Assembly: GCA_023476565.1 (NCBI GenBank) | Contig: JAMCVZ010000038.1 | Coordinates: 1-64,000, forward strand | Length of the DNA: 64,000 nt | Origin: Nitrospirota bacterium | GTDB taxonomy: Bacteria > Nitrospirota > Thermodesulfovibrionia > Thermodesulfovibrionales > Dissulfurispiraceae | Direction: 5' to 3' | Shown: piece after piece, positions 8,129-16,260 of the stretch | Position numbering within the stretch: position 1 is the first letter of the stretch | Layout of the letters: each line of letters starts with the position of its first letter | Translations under genes and position numbers: made by a program | The notes under the pieces: model-generated | The model's database searches: none | Told to the model about the DNA's origin: nothing | The model's input: only the letters and a program-made list of their open reading frames with translations

Positions 8129-8669
8129 GATGTTGCTGTTTTTGATGCCCGTAATGGCGCTCCTGCTTATTGCCGTCGTCTACCAGTACGGTTACCGGGG
8201 AGTGCAGGCCGAGGTCGCCTCTTTGAAAGAGGCGCAGAACGCAAAGATAAAGACCCTCACGAAATACATGGCCTTTATTGCCGAAAAAGCCGGGATGGAG
8301 AAGAAGCTGGCCTCGCTGAAAGAGGCGAGGAAGGCCGGTGATTCCAAACTCTTCGAGGGGAAGACCCTTTCTATCGCGACCGCATCGCTGCAGGAGACCG
8401 TCAAGGGCATCGTGACAGGCAGGGGAGGAAAGATAATCAGCGAACGGGTCGGCAAGCCGGAGGATTTCGGAAAGTTTACGGTCATAACAGCCAGTATAGA
8501 CGCGACCCTGCCTGATACGAGGGCCCTGGGAGATATCCTGAATTCCATAGAAACGCGGACCCCGTATCTTGTTGTAAAAGAGCTCGATGTAAGGGTCAGG
8601 ACATTCAAGGACCCCAGGGAGCTGTCGGTAAAGCTGGATGTATCGGCGCTTACGGGAGGGAGAAAATAA
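8115..8669 (+). CDS. gspM: Type II secretion GspM/PilO-like protein
   Basis: Small bitopic inner-membrane protein of 184 residues that partners GspL. One membrane helix (LLFLMPVMALLLIAVVYQY, about 7-25) is followed by a coiled-coil-prone stretch rich in Lys, Glu and Ala. Next comes a ferredoxin-like C-terminal half (GGKIISERVG, LGDILNSIETRTPYLVVKEL), the GspM/PilO pattern. It overlaps gspL by 14 bases and gspC by 1. Named mainly by position and topology. Confidence 0.8.
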   Translation: MPKNKMLLFLMPVMALLLIAVVYQYGYRGVQAEVASLKEAQNAKIKTLTKYMAFIAEKAGMEKKLASLKEARKAGDSKLFEGKTLSIATASLQETVKGIVTGRGGKIISERVGKPEDFGKFTVITASIDATLPDTRALGDILNSIETRTPYLVVKELDVRVRTFKDPRELSVKLDVSALTGGRK

Positions 8670-9202
8670 TGGGCTATTTTCTGAGGAGCATTAATGTTTT
8701 GAACATAATCCTGTTCGGAGTTTTTGCTGTATCGGCATGCTACCTGATCTCGCCGTTGCTCCATATGGACACGGGATACGTAGTGCCGTCTGCGGTAAAA
8801 GGGGCTGTCCGCGCCGGACAGGAAGCGCCTGCTCAGAGCTGGGCGCCGGCGGCCCCGGACTTTACGATAATAGCCGAACAGAACCTTTTCAACCCCGAAA
8901 GAAAAATTCCTGTTGAAAAACCGGCAAATGCGGCAGAGGGTAAGCCTTTGCCGAAACCTGAATTTGTGCTTTACGGGACGCTGATAACGGATGAGGGGGG
9001 GCTTGCCTACATTGAAGATAAAAAGTCCCCCCTCAGTACACCCGGAAGGGGAAAGAGGGTGAGCGTCCTCAGAAAGGGAGATTCGTTAAGCGGTTTTGTG
9101 CTCAGGAGTATTGAACCGGACAGGGTTGTTCTATCCAGGGGGGATGAGAATGTTGCCGTATCGTTGAATGACCCGAAAGCGAGGTCCCAAAATCTTTTTT
9201 GA
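8669..9202 (+). CDS. gspC: Type II secretion GspC-like protein
   Basis: Inner-membrane protein that would contact the secretin through its periplasmic homology region. The 177-residue protein has one N-terminal membrane helix (NIILFGVFAVSACYLI), a proline/alanine-rich linker and the IIAEQNLFNPERK motif typical of GspC/PulC. A beta-rich HR domain follows (PEFVLYGTLITDEGGLAYIED, LRKGDSLSGFVL). It has no PDZ or coiled-coil end, as in short GspC forms. Last gene of the plus-strand operon. It converges on gspD with a 10-base gap. Confidence 0.85.
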   Translation: MGYFLRSINVLNIILFGVFAVSACYLISPLLHMDTGYVVPSAVKGAVRAGQEAPAQSWAPAAPDFTIIAEQNLFNPERKIPVEKPANAAEGKPLPKPEFVLYGTLITDEGGLAYIEDKKSPLSTPGRGKRVSVLRKGDSLSGFVLRSIEPDRVVLSRGDENVAVSLNDPKARSQNLF

Positions 9203-9212
9203 TAAGCGGCGC

Positions 9213-10868
9213 TTAATATTTGGGATGCGACGCCCCCGGTTCAGGCTTTTGCGCCTTTTGTCCGCTGTCTTTTACGAATTCCTCGATCCTCTGATCTTTG
9301 CTGACGCTTTTAAGCCTGCCGAGGTATTCGGACGTCATGTCCGCGGCCTCCTGCTGGTTCCTGACGACATGGGGGGTGAGCAGGACTATAAGCTCTGTCC
9401 TTGCTTTCGTGCTGTTTGTCGAGCCGAAGAGATAGCCGAGTATCGGGATCTTGCTCAGAAGCGGGATGCCCGATTTTGTTTTGTTGGCACTGTTTCTTAT
9501 TAGACCCCCGATGACTATTGTCTGCCCGTCCTGTGCAACGAGATTGGTTGTGGTCTCGCGTTTGGATATGACGAACTGATCAGTGCCGAGCACTTTCTGG
9601 GGAGAGAAATCGGAAACTTCCTGCGCTACCTCGAGGGCGACAAGACCGCTCTCATTGATCTGCGGCTTTACTCTGAGAATCGTACCCGTATCTTTGTACT
9701 GGATCGTAGTCAGAATGCTGTTGGATGTCCCCACCGCAGTTGCCTGCGAGGTCGCGATAGGGACCTGGTCCCCTATCTGGATGCGCGCCTCCCGGTTATC
9801 GGCCGCAAGGATATGAGGGGAGGCGAGCACATTGAGCTTCGATTCCGACGCAAGGGCCTGAAGCAGCGCTTTCACTTTGCCTGCGGCATCGGTGGCAATG
9901 TAGGAAAAACCGGAAAGCCCTTTTGTCGGGTCTGTCGACAGGAGAGTACCGGTATTCTGCCCTATAAAACCGCCAAGGTTAATGTCCCTCTTGAAGGGGT
10001 CCATCCTGAGCTTCGTATCGTTTGATATCAGCCATTCCAGTCCGAATTGGAGCTGGTCCTGAAGCGTGACTTCGGCGATGAGCACCTCTATCATGACCTG
10101 GCGGGGAACGGTATCGAGCTTTTTCACCGTTTCTTCTATAAAGCCGTAATCCGCCGGCGTTGCGAGCACGATCAGCGAATTGGTTATTTCATCCGCAAGC
10201 ACCCTTGTTTCGGGCGCGACCAGAAAGCCCGTTCCCGCGGTATATGACGCTGCGCCGGGCCTGGAGCCGGCGGCTCTTGTCGTTGCAGCAGGACCGCCGG
10301 GTGTTCTTTGGGGCGCGGGCTGACCAGGAGGGGGCGTTGCGCCGCTGAGTATTGTCTGGAGCAGTCCGGCTATATGCGCCGCCTTGCTGTTCTGGAGCGG
10401 ATAGACGAAGATGCTCGGAGTCGTCCCGGGGATTTCATTCAGGGGCAGAATCTTGTATATGCCGTTTTCCTCTACGAATCCTGCTCCATCAAGCCTTAAA
10501 AGCACTTCCATTATAGGGAGCACCTCCTCTCTCGGAACAGGGGCCACTGTTCTGAAATTTACCCTTCCTTTGACTCTCGGATCAATCATGTAGTTGAGCT
10601 TCAGGATTTCTCCGAAGACTGTCTGAATGACTTCGTAAATGTCCGCGTCATCGAAATTAAAGCTGACCTCGCCTTTCCTGACGGTTGCCCGGGCCTTGGG
10701 CGGCGACTGAAACTCCGGCGAGGGTTGAACGGACCGGGGCTGCTGTACGGGCGGCGCCGTCATGTCCGGCGGCTGCGCAAAAAGCGGGATCTCCGGTAAC
10801 GCAACTAAAGCGGGCGCTAAAAGGACGACAAGAGACAGCCGCACAATTACACTTCTTTTGCTATGCAC
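9213..10868 (-). CDS. gspD: Type II secretion outer-membrane secretin GspD
   Basis: Forms the multimeric outer-membrane channel of the type II system. The 551-residue protein has a signal peptide (KRSVIVRLSLVVLLAPALVAL ending near LFAQ) and an N0 domain (VSFNFDDADIYEVIQTVFGE). N-domains follow with a Pro/Gly/Thr-rich insert, then a secretin core with VPRQVMIEVLIAEV and the secretin signature GIPLLSKIPILGYLFGS. GTG 10868 is chosen because GGGGGAGG lies at 10873-10880. It lies on the opposite strand to the other gsp genes, 46 bases after the Crp/Fnr gene, so the two may be co-transcribed. Confidence 0.95.
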   Translation of the reverse strand: MHSKRSVIVRLSLVVLLAPALVALPEIPLFAQPPDMTAPPVQQPRSVQPSPEFQSPPKARATVRKGEVSFNFDDADIYEVIQTVFGEILKLNYMIDPRVKGRVNFRTVAPVPREEVLPIMEVLLRLDGAGFVEENGIYKILPLNEIPGTTPSIFVYPLQNSKAAHIAGLLQTILSGATPPPGQPAPQRTPGGPAATTRAAGSRPGAASYTAGTGFLVAPETRVLADEITNSLIVLATPADYGFIEETVKKLDTVPRQVMIEVLIAEVTLQDQLQFGLEWLISNDTKLRMDPFKRDINLGGFIGQNTGTLLSTDPTKGLSGFSYIATDAAGKVKALLQALASESKLNVLASPHILAADNREARIQIGDQVPIATSQATAVGTSNSILTTIQYKDTGTILRVKPQINESGLVALEVAQEVSDFSPQKVLGTDQFVISKRETTTNLVAQDGQTIVIGGLIRNSANKTKSGIPLLSKIPILGYLFGSTNSTKARTELIVLLTPHVVRNQQEAADMTSEYLGRLKSVSKDQRIEEFVKDSGQKAQKPEPGASHPKY

Positions 10869-10893
10869 TGTACCTCCCCCGGGAAGCGTATTC

Positions 10894-10914
10894 CATGCAT
10901 ATTCCCAATGCATG
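10894..10914. promoter_or_regulatory. Inverted repeat CATGCAT-N7-ATGCATG before gspD
   Basis: A perfect 7-base inverted repeat with a 7-base spacer fills most of the gap between the Crp/Fnr gene and gspD. It is shaped like an operator, but no factor is identified. Confidence 0.35.
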
Positions 10915-11610
10915 TTACAGCGTGTATTCGAGCTCTTTCGTAAAGTCAGGGTTGAGCATTATCGATTTATCTTTGAGAATCGAGATCTCCCCGGTTCGCT
11001 GCAACTCGTCGATTACCCTTGTAACGGTCTCACGGGCCATCCCTGTCATTTCCGCTATGTCCTGGTGCGTGAATTTGATGCTGAGCACGATTCTTCCCTC
11101 TACCTTCCTGCCGTATTTGCCCGACAGCATCAGCAGCAGGCATTTGATCCGCTGCGCGGCGTTGTTGAAGCTCAGCATCTGGACGGTCTTCCAGGAGTCG
11201 CGGAGTCGATTGGCCAGTATCCGGAGCAATTTTTCGAGCACCTTGTGCTGTCTGACAATCGATGAGTAGAAAATATCTTTTGATACGAGGGCGACTGTGG
11301 AATCCTCTTTCGCTATGACCGTGGCAGGAACCGTGCTGTTGTCGATCAGGCTCATCTCGCCGAAGAACTCTCCCGCCCGATGTATGGCGAGTATCATCTC
11401 TTTCCCTTCCTCCGTCCTCTGAACGACCTTGACCTCTCCTTCCAGGATTATATACATGAACTTATTGGTGTTCTCTTCGTGGAGGATGGTCTCGTTCCTC
11501 TTAAAGGTTTGAACCGTTATATCGTCTGTGATCTTCCGCAGCTCGTTATCGGAAAGCGAGGAAAACAGCTCGATGTGTTTCAAGAATTCAAGCCCGGCGT
11601 CTTTCTTCAT
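10915..11610 (-). CDS. Crp/Fnr-family transcription regulator
   Basis: A 231-residue regulator with an N-terminal cyclic-nucleotide-binding beta roll (FSSLSDNELRKI, GEFFGEMSLIDNS), a dimer helix (RLRDSWKTVQMLSFNNAAQRI) and a C-terminal winged helix. The recognition helix ARETVTRVIDEL keeps the Arg, Glu and Arg that E. coli CRP uses to read TGTGA. In the pocket, the Arg-Ser pair that holds cAMP in CRP is replaced by Pro-Ala (STVPATV), so cAMP binding is doubtful. ATG 11610 is chosen because of a strong purine-rich binding site just upstream (11617-11630). The frame continues open to 12288 without a stop, but that extension is described separately. Confidence 0.9.
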   Translation of the reverse strand: MKKDAGLEFLKHIELFSSLSDNELRKITDDITVQTFKRNETILHEENTNKFMYIILEGEVKVVQRTEEGKEMILAIHRAGEFFGEMSLIDNSTVPATVIAKEDSTVALVSKDIFYSSIVRQHKVLEKLLRILANRLRDSWKTVQMLSFNNAAQRIKCLLLMLSGKYGRKVEGRIVLSIKFTHQDIAEMTGMARETVTRVIDELQRTGEISILKDKSIMLNPDFTKELEYTL

Positions 11611-12288
11611 GATTATTCCTTTCCCTCCTCCTCTTTGGCCGTGAATTATTACAGGGGAGTTCCTATCAGTCTTAACAGAATCAACATATAAAACCATCTT
11701 CTTTTCGGGGTGCCCGGCAAAGATTAAAAGCCTGTGAATCTTTTTAAAATCGAGACTTCTGCCGGTCCCGGAAGTGACCAGCAGTGCAAGCGGAATCCGC
11801 AGATGCTGCTGCCCGGGGCTGATACTGAATCTCCTGTTGAACCTGCCGATGTAATCCGGGCCGCTCTCAACATCATCGATCCGGACGGTCAATTGCACTG
11901 CGTCATCCTGCGGATTGAAGATATCGAGGTGGAGTTCCCGGTAGTCGCTCCAGTCATGTTCTCTGAGCATGGGAGATAGTCCCGGATAGTCGGAGGGGTA
12001 GAGTTCCACCTTCAATGACCGTGCCCCATGGGCGACATGTTTATCGGACTGGGAATATAGCGTATGGCAGTTCCAGTACAGCCGGTCCAGTTCCGCGTCG
12101 GACTCGAAATCGAAAAGCACAAGCTGGTCGCGGCTGACCGTCCGGCAGCTTAAAAGAAAAAGCAGGCAGAGCGCGGTGAGTGTGACAGGCCCAGTACGTG
12201 CCGCGACAAACCCCAGGGGACTGTCCCTATTTACGGACGGAGTCGTAGAATGGGGACTGTACCCGACGCAAGGAAACCACAATTTCAA
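11611..12288 (-). pseudogene. Lipoprotein-like reading frame running in frame into the Crp/Fnr gene
   Basis: The frame upstream of the regulator encodes a lipobox-like LCLLFLLSC followed by a beta-rich domain (LVLFDFESDAELDRLYWN, ARSLKVELYPSDYPGL, LHLDIFNPQDDAVQLTVRID). It resembles galactose-binding or CBM-like jelly-roll domains. It has no stop of its own before the regulator ATG. The 5' end (12216-12264) is made of a dispersed GGGACTGTCCC repeat, and no convincing start codon lies between it and the signal sequence. Most likely this is a gene that lost its start to the repeat and its stop to mutation. A true 457-residue fusion would join an exported lipoprotein to a DNA-binding protein, which is implausible. 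Confidence 0.6.
12216..12264 (+). repeat. Dispersed GGGACTGTCCC element, copy A
   Basis: A 49-base copy begins GGGGACTGTCCCTATT, contains TTTACGGACG and GAGTCGTAGAAT, and ends GGGGACTGTACCC. It matches copies at 49495-49553 and 53986-54065. It overlaps the start of the lipoprotein-like frame. Confidence 0.85.
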
Positions 12289-12309
12289 ATTTGAAGACCC
12301 AATAGTAGT

Positions 12310-12716
12310 CTACGGCGAAAAGTGAAGGACTGCGATCTCCGGCTTTCTGAAAAGGCGTATCGGAATGTGGCTCGTGCCGATCCCGCGGCTGACGAACATC
12401 TTTTTGTCTCTTTTTTCAAAGAGCCCCTGACTGTAAAGGGCGTTCTTTTTATATCCGGCGATCTTCAGCAGCCATGACGGAAGCGGCACCTGCCCGCCGT
12501 GCGTATCGCCGGCAAGCACGAATGCCTGCCGGTTTTCATCAAGGCGGTCGAACAGCAGAGGACTATGGCTGAGGATGATCGTAGGGAATGCGTTGTCAAA
12601 TCCCTGAGCATTCCCACAGGACGTATGGCTATGCTTTCCTTTCATGTCCACTCCTGCGATTCTGAGTGTTCCCCCCGGCAGGGACACCAGTTCCGCCGAA
12701 TCTGCCGGGTTTCGAT
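12310..12716 (-). pseudogene. 5'-truncated metallophosphoesterase
   Basis: Only the C-terminal part remains. It includes IILSHSP and the metal-site AGDTHGGQVPLPSW, then a tail (MFVSRGIGTSHIPIRLF, PEIAVLHF) like YkuE-type phosphoesterases. The N-terminal metal-binding half (D-x-H and GNHD motifs) is absent. Upstream in frame the sequence merges, around 12710-12720, into the end of a discoidin domain in another frame, which marks a recombination junction. An in-frame GTG at 12687 could start a 125-residue product, but it would lack half the active site. Confidence 0.75.
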
Positions 12717-13136
12717 ATCTTGGGGGCCATATATTTCCAATTCTGTCAGCCAGATGACCGTTGGATACGTAGCCGGTCCCATGTTAGCGGGCTGATATAT
12801 CCTGATCCTTGAAGTGGTGACCGGAGAGAATGTCGTCTCGGTTATAGTGCTGCTGCCCGAGTTATTGACTGTTGCCGCATCAACATAATCGGTGCCGTCC
12901 CAATACTGAATCTTGTACTGGGTAGAAGTCATCAACAGAGATTGGTAGGCATTCCATGCCCAATGAATCTTGACCCTGTCAACAGTCTTGCTTTGGCCGA
13001 AATCAATCACGATCCAGTGAGGATCAGTTGAGCTTGCAGCCGAAGCCCAGGTCGTAGCCGTGCCGCCGTAAGCATCGATAACGCTGTCGGTTATCGGAGC
13101 GGTGCAGGCTCCTGATGTAAGGATAGGACCGCAATT
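12642..13136 (-). pseudogene. Discoidin (F5/8 type C) domain fragment after an in-frame TGA
   Basis: Translated in the same frame as the preceding lyase-like gene, the sequence gives an essentially complete discoidin domain. It runs from ITDSVIDAYGG through DPHWIVIDFGQSKTVDRVKI, YKIQYWDGTDYVD and TSRIRIYQP to LTELEIYGP. Such domains bind carbohydrates or surfaces. It lacks its own start codon and is separated from the upstream gene only by the TGA at 13137-13139, with no frameshift. Past IYGP the frame runs into the metallophosphoesterase remnant. Confidence 0.7.
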
Positions 13137-14087
13137 TCATTGAATTGCTAAGCTTCCCGGCGGATTGGGAGAAACCGTGCCGACGCAGCCGATAGGCTGG
13201 GTGGAAACAACGATATTGTCAAAATATCTCTCCTGGAGCTGTGGAGCCCCGCCATTCCAGTAGTTCTCGAAAAAGACGGCATTTATCCCATAGCTTTTAT
13301 AGGATCCGACAAAGTTTATGCCGGTCTTTCTCGTCTGGAGCTGTTTGTCTATCCAGAATTCCTGTATGCCGTTCGCCAGACCGGGATCGTTTAATTTGAC
13401 ATGGGCTTCGACGCAATACCAGCGGTCGTCGTGCTGAGAGTCATAGATAGGGGTGACGCCGCTCTGGGCTCCAAGCCAGACCATGTGTGAAAAATCATTA
13501 TATCCGCTGCAGAGCACATTGCCACTGGTGTCGGTACACCGTACGGGATCTATTATCAGGGGGTACTGATTGGGATTGCCCCAGATATGCGCTATCATCG
13601 CCTGAGACCAGTTGCTATCGGCGATGACCGTGGCTCTCGACAGTTTTATGGGATTTCCCTGCCAGCCGCTCTGCATTTTAAGATACATGCGATAATAAAT
13701 TTCCCTGAAGTCCTGGCCGGATTTTATCCCGGTGTTCATGCGCCTGCTCGGATTCCTTCCGAAACCCAGCTTGATGCTGCCTGCATTTACCTCGCCCTTC
13801 TGCCATAAATTCCTCATGCCCTTTGAGTTGTTCAGTCCCACTCCGTTCAGTACTATGAAGTCTCCATTGTTGTTTTCGTGTTCGAAATACCTGCCCGGCC
13901 CGACCAGAGGCGCGCTGCTTTCAAAATCATCGCAGAATATCCATTCCGGGTGGAGCGTCTGCCAGTTGTCACACTCACCTGCGTGAGAGAATGCCGGCAT
14001 GGCGGTCAGGAAAAGGGCCGCGAGGGCAATGGGGACAAGGGACATGCCAAGCGCTTTTGTGAGGGCGTTGATCATATGCTTTTTCAT
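13137..14087 (-). CDS. Secreted polysaccharide-lyase-like protein
   Basis: A 316-residue exported protein. It has a signal peptide (LVPIALAALFLTAMPAFSHA, about 17-36), then an all-beta domain with WIFCDDFES, REIYYRMYLKMQSGW, RWYCVEAHVKLND, IQEFWIDKQ and ENYWNGG near the end. This layout is common in concanavalin-like lyase or carbohydrate-binding proteins near EPS loci. Cys pairs suggest disulfides. Catalytic residues cannot be assigned. AGGAGG upstream supports ATG 14087. An in-frame discoidin domain follows the TGA stop. Divergent from a related gene at 14387, with a CRP-like site between them. Confidence 0.75.
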   Translation of the reverse strand: MKKHMINALTKALGMSLVPIALAALFLTAMPAFSHAGECDNWQTLHPEWIFCDDFESSAPLVGPGRYFEHENNNGDFIVLNGVGLNNSKGMRNLWQKGEVNAGSIKLGFGRNPSRRMNTGIKSGQDFREIYYRMYLKMQSGWQGNPIKLSRATVIADSNWSQAMIAHIWGNPNQYPLIIDPVRCTDTSGNVLCSGYNDFSHMVWLGAQSGVTPIYDSQHDDRWYCVEAHVKLNDPGLANGIQEFWIDKQLQTRKTGINFVGSYKSYGINAVFFENYWNGGAPQLQERYFDNIVVSTQPIGCVGTVSPNPPGSLAIQ

Positions 14088-14225
14088 ACTGTCTGATCCT
14101 CCTGAAACATTGTGCTATGGAAGCTTATTCCATCCGTTAGTGAGAGAGGTGTTTCCGAACTCCTCTGCCGGACTGGGGTCACCTCTCCCGAGAGCTTTAG
14201 GATAAAGGAAAGTTCAGGAGAACGC

Positions 14226-14241
14226 TGTGATTTGGATTACA
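14226..14241. promoter_or_regulatory. CRP-like binding site TGTGA-N6-TTACA
   Basis: TGTGATTTGGATTACA differs from the perfect CRP palindrome at one base. It lies near the middle of the 299-base gap between two divergent secreted-protein genes. The Crp/Fnr gene 2.6 kb away encodes the matching type of recognition helix. Confidence 0.5.
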
Positions 14242-14331
14242 GATAAATACAGCATGTAAATTTAAACTAAAGGCACATTTGCAGCGGCGAAGTTGGCCTC
14301 GCGTGCCTTGGCCTCAAGTGCCAATGCTGTA

Positions 14332-14360
14332 TTGCACGGTTAACTTTCAAGACTTAAATC
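14332..14360 (+). promoter_or_regulatory. Candidate promoter of the 14387 gene
   Basis: TTGCAC (14332-14337), a 17-base spacer, then TAAATC (14355-14360). The position, 27 bases before the start codon, fits a short leader containing AAGGAG. The -10 match is weak. Confidence 0.3.
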
Positions 14361-14386
14361 TGTTAAGGTAAAAAGGAGTTGTTGAT

Positions 14387-15211
14387 ATGAAGAACAAGGT
14401 ATTTTCGGCAATAATGGTTTTTGTTGTTTTGTGTTCATTCATTGTGGCCTCACAGGCATACGCATGGACTATATCGGCTGATTTCGAAAAAGGGACTGCA
14501 GGCACGAAGGCCCAGGGCCTTTCGGGCTTTGAATGGGCGGGATCAACTACGATGTTCAGCAAGGAAAACGCTGAATCGGGATCCCAAAGTGCGAAGCTGT
14601 CCTGGCAGCAGGGAACCAGCGGTTATGCCACCGCAAACGGCGAATTCTATTATCCGACTGTTGTAGGAAAGGGAAGCGAGCTCTGGATACGGGCATATTA
14701 TTATTTTAAATCACCCTGGTCGTGGTCGACCCCCGGCGGGTCAGTGATAAAAATATTGAGAAGCGCCGTTAAAACGTCAGGCGGAGCCAACGCCGGCATG
14801 CTGTCGGTATTTTCAAATACGAGAGGCCAAATAACGCTTTCCGACGAATTGCTCACTACAAACATCACGGAATTCCCGACAGGAACTTACTTCGACATAG
14901 ATAAATGGCAGTGCATAGAAATGTATATCTATTTCTCTGACACCAACCCTATATTCCGGATATGGAAAAACGGCGTTCTTGTCGTCGAGGACAGAACCAA
15001 AAGGACACTTCGCAGCTCAACCGACGTGGCCCATATGACAACCATGCATTACTGGAACGGCATGGCGCCCCAGAACCAGACCGAGTACGTAGACAACTTT
15101 ATAATTACTACGGACCGGCCTGCCAAAAGAGATGCCAACGGAAATTACATGATAGGGCCTGTAGATGGAACGGTTGCTCCCGGCACCCCGCAAGCCCTCA
15201 TGGTCCGCTAA
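14387..15211 (+). CDS. Secreted lyase-like protein, relative of the 13137-14087 product
   Basis: A 274-residue exported protein with a signal peptide ending near ASQAYA and a beta-rich domain: ISADFEKGTAG, GSQSAKLSWQQG, ELWIRAYYYFKSPW, KWQCIEMYIYF, IFRIWKNGVLV. Its end (HYWNGMAPQNQTEYVDNFII) aligns with YWNGGAPQLQERYFDN in the divergent neighbour, and both stop shortly after GTV-x-P. This suggests a shared fold and ancestry. It may act on or bind the polysaccharide made by the adjacent locus. The enzyme class is not established. ATG 14387 follows AAGGAG with good spacing. Confidence 0.75.
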   Translation: MKNKVFSAIMVFVVLCSFIVASQAYAWTISADFEKGTAGTKAQGLSGFEWAGSTTMFSKENAESGSQSAKLSWQQGTSGYATANGEFYYPTVVGKGSELWIRAYYYFKSPWSWSTPGGSVIKILRSAVKTSGGANAGMLSVFSNTRGQITLSDELLTTNITEFPTGTYFDIDKWQCIEMYIYFSDTNPIFRIWKNGVLVVEDRTKRTLRSSTDVAHMTTMHYWNGMAPQNQTEYVDNFIITTDRPAKRDANGNYMIGPVDGTVAPGTPQALMVR

Positions 15212-15228
15212 TCAGCTTTTTGCATATC

Positions 15229-15262
15229 GGGGGGCCTTGCTGCCCCCCTCTTTTATTTTTTT
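15229..15262 (+). terminator. Rho-independent terminator after the 14387 gene
   Basis: Perfect stem GGGGGGC (15229-15235) and GCCCCCC (15242-15248) with a 6-base loop, followed by TCTTTTATTTTTTT. It overlaps the end of the convergent glycosyltransferase gene by 10 bases. Confidence 0.88.
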
Positions 15263-16245
15263 CGGCCGAAGGGCCTTCCGCTCAAACGGTAAATAAAAGA
15301 TATTGATCTGCCGAGGTAATAGAAGTAATACAGCAGGAACAATTGCAGGCCCTGCTTGAATGAAGTTATGTTTTTTCTTCGCCAGGCGACCGTCAAAAGC
15401 AGCAGGAGCACTATCCCCGCGCTCGAATAGGCAAGTGCCGTAAAGGGATAAAAGAAAAGGCCGGCTATCTGGCAGACGGTCAGGAGGGCGAAAACAAAGG
15501 TGCCGATCAGGGGTTTGTCGAGCCAGTTGTGTGCAACTGATCCAAACGAGCCCAAACCGTGCCATATCTCCCTCTCCAGAAACTTGCGGAGTGTTTTCGG
15601 ATTCCCGAGATGGGTCACTCTGAGCGAGTCGTCAGATATTATTTTCGCATTCTTTTTGGCCCTTAAGCAGAACTCGTAGTCCTCTCCGGTAATGAGTGAC
15701 GTGTTGAACCCCCCCGTTTTTCTGAATATCTCCGCCGGGACGATCAGATTGCCTGAGTTGATGTAGGTGACCTCGCATCTTCCCTGGGGCTTCCGGGAAA
15801 ACCAGGCCTTCTCTATCCAGGTGCCGTCGGGAGGGGGCATGTATTTCGAGCCGGTTATGCAGCGTTCTCTGATTACCGGCCCTATCGAGTTTCTGAGCCA
15901 ATCGCGATCGGCTGTGCAGTCGGCATCAATAAAGGCGTATATCGAACCCTTGCTTCTCTCCGCTCCGTAGTTCCTGAGGGCTGAAATAGTGACGCCGCGG
16001 AGCACGTATATGGATTCGGTAAACTCTCTGCATATCTCCACTGTCCTGTCGGCTGAGCCATTATCGACCACGATTATTTCGAATCGGTCGGAGGGGTAAT
16101 CCAGATGCTTTATTGATTGGAGACACCGGCCGATGAACCTGGCTTCATTATAGGCCGGAATAATGATGGATACAAATGGCAGACGGGTTGCTTCAGAGCC
16201 GGATGATTTTATCCGGGTATTCCCCGGTGGTGCTGTAGTTTTCAA
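15253..16245 (-). CDS. Family 2 glycosyltransferase with C-terminal membrane helices
   Basis: A 330-residue GT-A enzyme that would add a sugar to the lipid-linked EPS intermediate at the inner membrane. Seen: the nucleotide-sugar entry VSIIIPAYNE, IIVVDNGSADRT, the metal-binding AFIDADCTAD (DxD-type) and the GEDYEFCLRA acceptor-site motif. Two or more membrane helices lie near the end (GTFVFALLTVCQIAGLFF, SSAGIVLLLLLTVAW). The TTG start at 16245 is supported by GGGAGGG upstream. Last gene of the minus-strand EPS array. Confidence 0.9.
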   Translation of the reverse strand: MKTTAPPGNTRIKSSGSEATRLPFVSIIIPAYNEARFIGRCLQSIKHLDYPSDRFEIIVVDNGSADRTVEICREFTESIYVLRGVTISALRNYGAERSKGSIYAFIDADCTADRDWLRNSIGPVIRERCITGSKYMPPPDGTWIEKAWFSRKPQGRCEVTYINSGNLIVPAEIFRKTGGFNTSLITGEDYEFCLRAKKNAKIISDDSLRVTHLGNPKTLRKFLEREIWHGLGSFGSVAHNWLDKPLIGTFVFALLTVCQIAGLFFYPFTALAYSSAGIVLLLLLTVAWRRKNITSFKQGLQLFLLYYFYYLGRSISFIYRLSGRPFGRKK

Positions 16246-16260
16246 AGAATACCCTCCCTG

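Noticed and set aside
10915-12288. A single 457-residue lipoprotein-regulator fusion
   Set aside because: It would place a DNA-binding domain outside the cytoplasm, and a strong internal start exists at 11610.
14296-14330. Possible sigma-54 promoter (TTGGC and TGCC words)
   Set aside because: The GG and GC elements do not have the required spacing on either strand.
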